Shown piece by piece: positions 1 through 6,901 of a stretch of 49,552 nucleotides of DNA. Position 1 is the stretch's first letter, and each line of letters opens with the position of its first letter. Both the position numbers and the translations under genes were made by a program. The notes under the pieces were generated by a model that did no database searches, had not been told where the DNA came from, and saw only the letters and a program-made list of their open reading frames with translations. Source of the stretch: an uncultured Clostridia bacterium (GTDB lineage: Bacteria > Bacillota > Peptococcia > Peptococcales > Peptococcaceae); the NCBI GenBank assembly GCA_944391285.1, contig CALXSY010000012.1, positions 1 to 49,552 on the forward strand. The letters run 5' to 3'.

Positions 1-66
1 AGAAAGTGCTTAGGGTATAAAACGCCTTATGAAATTTATTTCTCTAAAGTGTTGCATTTGACTTGA
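1..66 (+). mobile_element. IS30-family transposase, C-terminal end only (cut by window edge)
   Basis: Frame 1 is open from the first base to a TGA at 64-66. It encodes a short tail containing KCLGYKTPYEIYFSK and ending in LHLT. The pattern 'R-K-C-L-G-Y-K-T-P-Y-E' close to the stop is typical of the C-terminus of IS30-type DDE transposases. The rest of the element lies outside the window, so intactness cannot be judged. The sequence just after the stop (CTTGACAATTCAAGAG) is where such elements carry their terminal inverted repeat, but the partner end is not visible. Confidence 0.72.
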
Positions 67-85
67 CAATTCAAGAGTAAAAAAT

Positions 86-127
86 AAGCCCATGGCTGTT
101 ATTCCGAAAGAAAGCAGCCGTGGGCTT
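86..127 (-). terminator. Rho-independent terminator of the XRE gene
   Basis: A 13-bp stem (86-98 with 115-127, one G-T pair) is followed on the minus strand by ATTTTTTAC. It sits just after the stop of the minus-strand regulator at 140 and also separates it from the transposase remnant. Confidence 0.8.
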
Positions 128-139
128 TGTTATAATGCT

Positions 140-691
140 TTATTTTTTTCTGGTGCGGTAGAGCACAATAATCGCTGCAACCGCGGCAAGAGCACTAATA
201 AGCACCGGTCTTAGTACTGAGAAATAATACAAAAAGGTAAAGTATAAAGGAGCATGGCCGCCGTCGAGTACGGTTACGGCTGTGGAAGTGGAGACGTTGC
301 CTGAATGTTGCAGATTGTATATAAAGCCGAAGAAAATCAGATATCTAAGCAGGAAAGCTATTGAAATAATTAAAACTACAGCAAATATAATTCGCCAAAT
401 TTTTCGGCGGCTCTCATTTTGCTTAGAGTATTGTTCGTTTAATACTTCTAACTTAGCTGCTAATGTTTTAGTAAGATCCTGTTCTTCCTGTACGGGAATT
501 TCTTCCCCCAGCAAAACATTGACCGTGGTTTCAAGAACCTCGGCAAGTTGGATTACCATGCCGGCATCCGGAACCGATAAACCTTTCTCCCATTTGGAAA
601 CGGTCTGACGCACCACATTTAATTTGATTGCCAGCTCCTCCTGCGATAATCCATTAGCCTTGCGGAGTGCTTTAATATTTTCATTTAGCAT
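140..691 (-). CDS. XRE-family HTH regulator with C-terminal membrane segments
   Basis: This 183-residue protein begins with an XRE/Cro helix-turn-helix: MLNENIKALRKANGLSQEEL, then a recognition helix with RQTVSKWEKG and a VPD turn, over roughly residues 1-65. After a charged, coiled-coil-like linker there are two hydrophobic segments (about residues 100-125 and 150-178) and an RTRKK end, so the protein is probably membrane tethered. This build is common among small Bacillota regulators that sense envelope or cell state; the signal is unknown. The start is the ATG preceded by AAGGAGGG at a good distance; a reading frame extending 19 codons upstream would run into its own promoter. Confidence 0.85.
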   Translation of the reverse strand: MLNENIKALRKANGLSQEELAIKLNVVRQTVSKWEKGLSVPDAGMVIQLAEVLETTVNVLLGEEIPVQEEQDLTKTLAAKLEVLNEQYSKQNESRRKIWRIIFAVVLIISIAFLLRYLIFFGFIYNLQHSGNVSTSTAVTVLDGGHAPLYFTFLYYFSVLRPVLISALAAVAAIIVLYRTRKK

Positions 692-715
692 AACTATCCC
701 TCCTTGCATGGGGAT

Positions 716-749
716 ATTGTAGCACCAAATCTCGTTGCATTCAAGCAAC
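716..749 (-). promoter_or_regulatory. Promoter and candidate autoregulatory operator of the XRE gene
   Basis: On the minus strand TTGAAT (739-744) and TACAAT (716-721) are separated by exactly 17 bp. The -35 box is the centre of an inverted repeat GTTGC-TTGAAT-GCAAC (734-749). A repressor bound there would block its own promoter, as XRE proteins often do. The binding assignment is inference. Confidence 0.6.
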
Positions 750-891
750 TGATGTTAACATTTTGACAGTGGGAGGGGAATATTGTTAGCGGTTATAACC
801 ATTGCGGCAGGGAGAAAACCTTTAAACATTCTGTTTTTACAAATAAATTTTTACGCTGAATAGTAATGTGGTCTAATGTTATTTATGATCT

Positions 892-1084
892 TTATCCTCT
901 TTTGCATGATGGATCTATATATGCAGGATTATTATAGCATTTCACACCTAAAAATTCTAATTTTGCTTGGAAGATTTCTAAGGGAGAAGAAAACATTAAG
1001 AGGGCTTGTTTTTGGTCATCAATAATCAAAAGTACGCGTTGATAATAATTTTTATAGAGGTCTTGAGCAGGAGAAATGATTCAT
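892..1084 (-). pseudogene. Coding relic, start lost, family unknown
   Basis: One minus-strand frame stays open for about 64 codons, from a TGA near 1082 to a TAA at 892-894. It contains protein-like stretches such as AQDLYKNYYQRVLLIIDDQK and LEIFQAKLEFLGVKCYNN, ending in PSCKRG. I see no ATG with a ribosome binding site, and the promoter of the next gene overlaps its upstream end. It therefore looks like the tail of a decayed gene. I do not recognise the family. The rest of the gene-free stretch 750-891 shows nothing I can support. Confidence 0.3.
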
Positions 1085-1092
1085 GATATAAT
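1063..1092 (+). promoter_or_regulatory. Promoter of the DUF5714 gene
   Basis: TTGAGC (1063-1068) and a perfect TATAAT (1087-1092) are spaced by 18 bp, about 43 bases before the ATG at 1135. Confidence 0.6.
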
Positions 1093-1134
1093 ACAAGAAA
1101 CAGATACTTTAGCCAATTTTTAGGAGAGTGAATT

Positions 1135-1830
1135 ATGAAGGAAGAATGTTTAATCTGCAAAGCGCCATTGGAGTATTTGCAGGAAGATGCGGAAATGGAG
1201 TGTGCTATTTGCCATAAAAAAGAATACAGCAAAACCCGCTGCATCAATGGTCACTATGTCTGTAATCAATGCCATATGGACGGAATAGATGTCTTATTTG
1301 GTCTGTGCTTGAATGAGACTTCAAAGAATCCTTTTGCGATTATCAATAAGATGATGGCGCAGCCATTTTGCCATATGCATGGACCGGAGCATCATATTAT
1401 GGTTGGCATGGCATTGCTCACCGCTTATAAGAATGCCGGCGGCAAGATTGAACTGGAAAATGCCCTAAGAGAGATGAAAAACCGAGGGCAAGCAGTGCCC
1501 GGAGGGGCTTGCGGCTTTTGGGGTGCTTGCGGAGCGGGATTAAGCAGTGGAATGTTTGTGTCGATTATCTCCGGAGCTACGCCTTTGGATAATGAAAACT
1601 TTACCTTGGCACATAAGATGACTGCAAAATCTTTGAGCGCAATCGGTGATATTGGCGGACCGAGATGCTGCAAAAGGGATTCATTTCTGGCGATTATTCA
1701 GGCAGTAGAGTTTGTCAAGGAGCATTTCGGCATCGAGATGGAGCTGGGTAAAATGGTTTGCGGTTATTCGCCGCAGAACAATCAATGCATCGGCAAACGC
1801 TGTCCATTTTCCATAGTGAACAATAGATAA
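1135..1830 (+). CDS. DUF5714 domain protein, Cys-rich
   Basis: A 231-residue soluble protein. The N-terminus holds cysteine pairs typical of a zinc or metal site: C5-x2-C8, C23-x2-C26, then C36, C43-x2-C46 with H40. The body carries further conserved-looking Cys motifs: CGFWGACGAG, GGPRCC and a C-terminal CGYSPQNNQCIGKRCPF. This arrangement matches the DUF5714 family, found in anaerobes, often beside or fused to radical-SAM or methyltransferase proteins. The biochemical function is not established. The ATG follows TTTTAGGAGAGTGAATT, a good ribosome binding site. No partner gene survives next to it; the sequence downstream is degenerate. Confidence 0.7.
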   Translation: MKEECLICKAPLEYLQEDAEMECAICHKKEYSKTRCINGHYVCNQCHMDGIDVLFGLCLNETSKNPFAIINKMMAQPFCHMHGPEHHIMVGMALLTAYKNAGGKIELENALREMKNRGQAVPGGACGFWGACGAGLSSGMFVSIISGATPLDNENFTLAHKMTAKSLSAIGDIGGPRCCKRDSFLAIIQAVEFVKEHFGIEMELGKMVCGYSPQNNQCIGKRCPFSIVNNR

Positions 1831-1845
1831 GACAGGGTGAAAGAA

Positions 1846-1970
1846 ATGAACAAAAGCGACATCGCAAGGAATTATTGACGGTAAAGCTTTGGCAGAGAAA
1901 AGGTCGCAAAGGGGTTCTGATAGATGAGGTTTCTGCTAAAAATGTAGTTTGTGAGTACAGCAAGTATTAA
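1846..1970 (+). pseudogene. Short frameshifted relic, part resembling the N-terminus of FolD
   Basis: After a ribosome binding site (AGGGTGAAAGAA) an ATG opens a 10-codon frame. The +1 frame then reads GIIDGKALAEK (1868-1900), which resembles the opening of FolD (methylenetetrahydrofolate dehydrogenase/cyclohydrolase). A third frame reads KGRKGVLIDEVSAKN before a TAA at 1968-1970. The pieces look like debris of one or two genes; the folD link rests on a short match and is weak. The rest of 1831-2166 holds a tandem repeat (1961-2014) and an AGGAGGG at about 2059 with no reading frame behind it. Confidence 0.25.
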
Positions 1971-2014
1971 AGATATATATATTAAAACCAAGTATTAAAG
2001 ATATATATTAAAAC
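1961..2014. repeat. Tandem duplication of a 26-28 bp AT-rich unit
   Basis: Two head-to-tail copies, 1961-1988 and 1989-2014. They start CAAGTATTAAAGATATATA and end TTAAAAC, and differ by one TA dinucleotide. It lies in the decayed stretch before the CRISPR array. Confidence 0.8.
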
Positions 2015-2166
2015 ATGGAGAGAAAAAACAGAAACGACTATTAAAATTTTCAAGATAGGAGGGAAAGTACAGATATTAGGGCGGGCGATAAAAAAGCTTT
2101 AACCAAAGAGTTCATACTGATATAATAATTGCAGATTAGCTAACAAATTTAGCAATTAGCACAGCA

Positions 2167-3884
2167 ATTTCTACTCACGCACCCCTTGCGAGGTGCGACT
2201 ACTCTGCCCCTGAGAATTTGTCGTTTCCTGTAATTTCTACTCACGCACCCCTTGCGAGGTGCGACCCTTACATTTTCCAATCTTCATTTCTCACTTGAAA
2301 TTTCTACTCACGCACCCCTTGCGAGGTGCGACCAGGGGCAGGAATACGACATTATCTATATGGACGATTTCTACTCACGCACCCCTTGCGAGGTGCGACC
2401 TTAAAGGTTGAAGTCGGTGCAGCAAGCTACTGATTTCTACTCACGCACCCCTTGCGAGGTGCGACCTGATGGCAAGATTAAACGAATGTATAATGCAAAT
2501 ATTTCTACTCACGCACCCCTTGCGAGGTGCGACGCACCACCTTTATCATTTAGATATGCCTGCCCTAATTTCTACTCACGCACCCCTTGCGAGGTGCGAC
2601 TTTCATAAACTGCTTTTGCCTCTGCCGGAGATAATTTCTACTCACGCACCCCTTGCGAGGTGCGACCGATGATACTTTGAATGATGGATATTGCTTATTA
2701 TTTCTACTCACGCACCCCTTGCGAGGTGCGACTGATTTGGGCGTTTTAGCCACAGCACGAGCAATAATTTCTACTCACGCACCCCTTGCGAGGTGCGACG
2801 AAGAATGATTTTGCAAAAGTGGAACTGGGACAAATTTCTACTCACGCACCCCTTGCGAGGTGCGACTAAGAGGTGTAAGCATGAAATATATAGCAAGCTG
2901 ATTTCTACTCACGCACCCCTTGCGAGGTGCGACATTTACGCATTAGAAAACGTTGTAGAAATGTACAATTTCTACTCACGCACCCCTTGCGAGGTGCGAC
3001 GCGACAAGGGTGGATTTATTGACATCAGAGGGCTATTTCTACTCACGCACCCCTTGCGAGGTGCGACTTGTGCCGCAGGAAGAAAAAAAACCACGTTGGC
3101 AATTTCTACTCACGCACCCCTTGCGAGGTGCGACTTGCTCCGCAAATGCCACTATTTCAGCAGTGCTGGAAAATTTCTACTCACGCACCCCTTGCGAGGT
3201 GCGACAACAGAAAACATCAAAATCAATAGCAGAGATATCAATTTCTACTCACGCACCCCTTGCGAGGTGCGACTGAATATCAAAACAACGCCAAAAGAAA
3301 TATTTGACGATTTCTACTCACGCACCCCTTGCGAGGTGCGACTAACCTACAGATAAAAGCATTACTGCGCCATTGTGTGATTTCTACTCACGCACCCCTT
3401 GCGAGGTGCGACTATTTTTGATAGTCCTTTTTTGTTTTATAAAAAAATTTCTACTCACGCACCCCTTGCGAGGTGCGACAGCAATGAAGAATGCTAATAG
3501 CAACAATCCACAAAATTTCTACTCACGCACCCCTTGCGAGGTGCGACGTGCGTTCACTCCCTCCCATTGTTTGTCATGGTAGATTTCTACTCACGCACCC
3601 CTTGCGAGGTGCGACTCATAGGCGGGCGAATGTGCGAGTATTACAAATATTTCTACTCACGCACCCCTTGCGAGGTGCGACCGTGGCATGACCATTTAGA
3701 ATTACCAAAAGGCGTAATTTCTACTCACGCACCCCTTGCGAGGTGCGACTGAAAGCTACCTGTATCAAATGGGACACTGACGATTTCTACTCACGCACCC
3801 CTTGCGAGGTGCGACAAAATGCAGCAGTATTCAATGAGTTTAATACCGTAAATTTCTACTCACGCACCCCTTGCGAGGTGCGAC
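2167..3884 (-). CRISPR. Type I-C CRISPR array: 26 identical 33-bp repeats, 25 spacers
   Basis: Repeats start at 2167, 2233, 2300, 2367, 2433, 2501, 2568, 2634, 2700, 2767, 2834, 2901, 2968, 3035, 3102, 3173, 3241, 3310, 3380, 3447, 3515, 3583, 3649, 3717, 3783 and 3852. All 26 look identical, including both end copies. Spacers are 33-38 bp, mostly 33-35. On the minus (transcribed) strand each repeat begins GTCGCACCTC and ends TGAGTAGAAAT. It folds into an 8-bp hairpin CGCACCTC-GCAA-GGGGTGCG (one T-G pair), leaving an 11-nt 3' part that would become the crRNA 5' handle after Cas5c cleavage. Orientation follows from the cas operon and leader on the right, so the newest spacers should be near 3852 and the oldest near 2200. 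Confidence 0.98.
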
Positions 3885-4035
3885 CGCAATATTTAGTAAT
3901 ATTCTTTGCAATACACCTATATATAGGGGTGGACTTTACTTTTTTTCTTTTTTTGATGCCTTTTTATTCCAATTTACTATATTTTTTTAGGCGAACCTCT
4001 CGGGAAATTTATATATGCCTTTGCTTCGCTTAAAG
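3885..4035 (-). promoter_or_regulatory. CRISPR leader
   Basis: About 150 bp of very AT-rich, purine-tract sequence between the cas2 stop and the first (leader-proximal) repeat. It holds no reading frame. It contains a perfect 12-bp palindrome CCTATATATAGG at 3916-3927, roughly 32-43 bp from the first repeat. By position this is the leader carrying the array promoter and the spacer integration signals. I cannot assign the exact transcription start. Confidence 0.75.
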
Positions 4036-4326
4036 CTATATTATCAATATCCCCTCTGAATTGTATGTTTCCTTTGCGCCAACATGCTCAATTCTTCTTG
4101 ACCAATTATTTCCCAAATAATAAAATCTTAAGCTGTCTTTTTCCTTATCAATTATTTTCTCCAGCCTGTCTTTGAGCTTCATAAATGTTGAATAATCTAA
4201 GTTGGCTTCAAAAACAGAGTTTTGTACTCTTTGGGCATGATTTTGGCACTCTTTGGCAACTTTTCTTAAACGTTTTTTCCCTGCCTCGTCCGCAGTGGAT
4301 ACATCATAGCTTATTAATACCATCAT
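4036..4326 (-). CDS. cas2: CRISPR-associated endonuclease Cas2 (subtype I-C)
   Basis: Cas2 bridges two Cas1 dimers in the spacer integrase complex. The 96-residue protein has the opening MMVLISYDVST with the conserved Asp on the first beta strand, followed by QRVQNSVFEA and SLRFYYLGNNWSRRIEHVGA, a signature of I-C type Cas2. I place the start at the ATG at 4326, preceded by AGGTGAAAAGA; a GTG three codons earlier (4335), directly after the cas1 stop, is the alternative. It is the last gene of the cas operon and is followed by the leader and array. Confidence 0.93.
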   Translation of the reverse strand: MMVLISYDVSTADEAGKKRLRKVAKECQNHAQRVQNSVFEANLDYSTFMKLKDRLEKIIDKEKDSLRFYYLGNNWSRRIEHVGAKETYNSEGILII

Positions 4327-4335
4327 TCTTTTCAC

Positions 4336-5358
4336 CTACTTTAAAAGAAAACATGGATATTCCTCCAAATCACCCCTTACATATTTAGCTAATAAATTAC
4401 TTTGCACATATGGCAGTAATCCCATTTGGATTTTTTGCTTTAATATAGGGTGAAACATATCGGTTCGCTTTTTTTCTTGCCATTTACTTATTACTTTTTT
4501 CCTGCCCTCTTCATTTAAATAAACTGCTCCTGATATTTGTTTTGTAAAATCATTTTCTTTTAACATTTGTAGGTTAAATAAGGTTAAAGTGAAGCGCTCC
4601 ACAATACAGCGGCTTTCTTCTAATAAGTCACAAGCTAAAGAGCTTCTTCCACTGCGCAACTTATGACAGAAGCCGATATAACTATCTAATCCTACAGTTT
4701 CCAGAGCTGCTGCATACTCTGTTTGATAAAGAGTATAAACAAAAGATAATACCGCATTTATTGGGTCTAACGGAGGGCGCTTGCTTCTATATTCAAATGT
4801 AAAATTATTGTGCTTATTAATTAATAATTTGTTGAATATTGAAAAATACTCTTTTGCGCAGTTCCCCTCTATACCAACAAGCCCTTCAATGCTGTTTGTT
4901 AAATACACTTTTTTTATTCCGTCTTTAAGCTGCTCTAATACTGCCAGTAATTCTTCATCTTCTCGTAAGTCGGCATTATCATGTAATGTTCGTTTGATAA
5001 CTTGGCTTGTGTTATAAAGTTTAGCTGCTATTGTATTTTGCGCCAGGTTTAAATTTGTTTCACGAAATCTGTCTATTTGGGCAACTCGTAAAAAAACATT
5101 TCCTTTAGTTTCTCCGCAGATCTTAGCCAAAAACTTTCCATTAGGAGATACAAAATTTATAGGAATGCTTTTGCTTACACATTTCCCCATTAATGCAGGC
5201 GAGCAACCTATATAATTAAAGCAAACAATGTTTTCTACATTATCAAAAGGAATGCGGAACTTAGTTTCATTATCTATTTTGCACACCAAATTTTCGCCAT
5301 CTAAGCACAAATAAGCTAACTCATTTGTTATATAAACAGTGTTTAATAATTTTCTCAT
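4336..5358 (-). CDS. cas1: CRISPR-associated integrase Cas1 (subtype I-C)
   Basis: The 340-residue protein is the spacer integrase. The three metal ligands are visible: E164 (in GIEGNCAKEYF), H232 (in IGFCHKLRSGR) and D244 (in ACDLLEES), so the enzyme looks intact. The length is normal for subtype I-C. The gene overlaps cas4 by 4 bases (ATGA at 5355-5358), which implies coupled translation, and cas2 follows at once. Together with cas4 and cas2 it forms the adaptation module. Confidence 0.96.
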   Translation of the reverse strand: MRKLLNTVYITNELAYLCLDGENLVCKIDNETKFRIPFDNVENIVCFNYIGCSPALMGKCVSKSIPINFVSPNGKFLAKICGETKGNVFLRVAQIDRFRETNLNLAQNTIAAKLYNTSQVIKRTLHDNADLREDEELLAVLEQLKDGIKKVYLTNSIEGLVGIEGNCAKEYFSIFNKLLINKHNNFTFEYRSKRPPLDPINAVLSFVYTLYQTEYAAALETVGLDSYIGFCHKLRSGRSSLACDLLEESRCIVERFTLTLFNLQMLKENDFTKQISGAVYLNEEGRKKVISKWQEKKRTDMFHPILKQKIQMGLLPYVQSNLLAKYVRGDLEEYPCFLLK

Positions 5359-6008
5359 CCCTCCATCAACTCCTTTAGTTCTGTTGCTAAACTTTTAGCT
5401 TTTTTTAGTTTAGGCATACAGATATTTTTTAATGAGCATCCGCTGCATTTTTGGCTCTTTTGAATAGGAGGAATTTGTCCGTTTTGTTTATAGTCTCTCA
5501 TTTCTTTTAATATTTTTAGCAAATGAGTATTGAAACTATTATATTCTTCTTTTAACGGTAATTTAACTCGTTTTTTGACATCTGCAAAAAATATATATCC
5601 TTCACAGTCGCAGGAAAATATATTATCAATACAAATTTTTTGAGCAAAAATTTGCATTGCATCATCATAGTTAAAATCACAGTTTTTTGGCTTAGTTGGT
5701 TTATATTCTACAATAGTTATTTTACTTTGATTGTTAATAGCTATCTCTAAACTATCAACAACGCCATATATCCGATAAGGTTCGGAATCATTATATACTT
5801 CTACAGCAGAATATACTTTTTTATCTTTGCTAATATATTTCCGTTTAGGATCATGGGCTCTTTCATGCAATAAATTTGCTCTGGTAACGAAATAATTTTC
5901 TGACCAAGCTTTGTCGATTTCTAATAATCCCCAACGGTGGGCGCAATAAAGATAATGTTGGATTGAGCGGATATTGATAGTATCTTCGTCTATTTTATTA
6001 ATTGGCAA
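5355..6008 (-). CDS. cas4: CRISPR-associated exonuclease Cas4
   Basis: The 217-residue RecB-like nuclease trims prespacers and helps select the PAM during adaptation in I-C systems. The nuclease core shows GVVD (D85), VEYKP (E101, K103) and DAMQIFAQ (Q119 or Q123). Four cysteines for an iron-sulfur cluster are C22, C188, C191 and C197. The start is a TTG at 6008 behind GAGGGGGTTAG; no ATG lies near the conserved SIQHYLYC motif. It overlaps the end of cas7 by 19 bases and cas1 by 4. Confidence 0.94.
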   Translation of the reverse strand: MPINKIDEDTINIRSIQHYLYCAHRWGLLEIDKAWSENYFVTRANLLHERAHDPKRKYISKDKKVYSAVEVYNDSEPYRIYGVVDSLEIAINNQSKITIVEYKPTKPKNCDFNYDDAMQIFAQKICIDNIFSCDCEGYIFFADVKKRVKLPLKEEYNSFNTHLLKILKEMRDYKQNGQIPPIQKSQKCSGCSLKNICMPKLKKAKSLATELKELMEG

Positions 6009-6847
6009 CTAACCCCCTCAGGCAAAGCGGCAGCATCAAATGTTATTTCATAGTCACTAAAGGATCTGGGAGCTTCGATGCCATCTTTTAATTTGATTTG
6101 TATTTTGTCAAATAATACATGGGAAGGGCAGTTGCCTAAAATGTTATCATGTTTAAAAATATAAATCTCTCTCATGCACATTTTGCCTCGAGCAGCACTG
6201 TGATCATTTTCAAACATATTAAAGATTGCTTGCCATAAAAGTTCTAAATCTGCTTCATTTAATCCGGTTTTATTAGCTAAGGCAGCGGAAACATAGCCTT
6301 CTGCCCGGTATAAGCCGTAGGGGATAATGCTTTTTCTGCCTATTTCTGTTCCACCGCTGCTTTCCCGATCTACGGTTGTTCTTGCCTGACGAGTGATGGT
6401 GATATCTTGAATATTAATAGGCGAAATGCTTCTGCCAAAGTTAATTTGTACTGGTCCTCTGACAATTCCGCAAGGATCGTCACCGGTAGACATAACTGCT
6501 CCAAAAGTGCGGACATCATAATAATTTTTGCACATATAATCTCTGGCTTTAGCTACATCCTCGGCTTTTTTGCCTTTTTCACCGGTTTTCAAATTCTCGG
6601 CTTCATATGCTTCGGTAAATTTTGTGTTTAAAGCTTTGTCCGGTTTGATTAAAATATTATATCCCGGAACTCCTTCTTTAACTAACTGTACATAATTTCT
6701 TATTTTTCTTTTTAAGCATACATCACTGATGATGCCATGTCCCGTTTCTACATCAACACGAGGGGTGTTGCCGGCATCGGGGTCACCATTGGGATTGCCG
6801 TTTTCAACATCAAAAATCATTACAAAGTCATATCTGTTTTCTAACAT
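5990..6847 (-). CDS. cas7: Cascade backbone subunit Cas7 (Csd2), subtype I-C
   Basis: The 285-residue RAMP-type protein forms the helical backbone of the I-C effector along the crRNA. The N-terminal GNPNGDPDAGNTPRVD and the central VRGPVQINFGRSISPI and ITRQA motifs are characteristic of Csd2. The ATG has AAGGAGGCAAATATT before it. A 54-base gap separates it from cas8c. This strong separate ribosome binding site fits the need for several Cas7 copies per complex. Confidence 0.95.
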   Translation of the reverse strand: MLENRYDFVMIFDVENGNPNGDPDAGNTPRVDVETGHGIISDVCLKRKIRNYVQLVKEGVPGYNILIKPDKALNTKFTEAYEAENLKTGEKGKKAEDVAKARDYMCKNYYDVRTFGAVMSTGDDPCGIVRGPVQINFGRSISPINIQDITITRQARTTVDRESSGGTEIGRKSIIPYGLYRAEGYVSAALANKTGLNEADLELLWQAIFNMFENDHSAARGKMCMREIYIFKHDNILGNCPSHVLFDKIQIKLKDGIEAPRSFSDYEITFDAAALPEGVSCQLIK

Positions 6848-6901
6848 AATATTTGCCTCCTTGATTATTTATTGTGCTGCTTCGTCTTTAGTGTTATTTT
6901 T

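Noticed and set aside
2408-4033. Several plus- and minus-strand reading frames with repeated peptides such as YSRTPCEVR, LLTHPLRGAT, STHAPLARCD and VAPRKGCVSR
   Set aside because: They are translations of the CRISPR repeat in different frames, with spacers in between. Such peptides should not be annotated as proteins.
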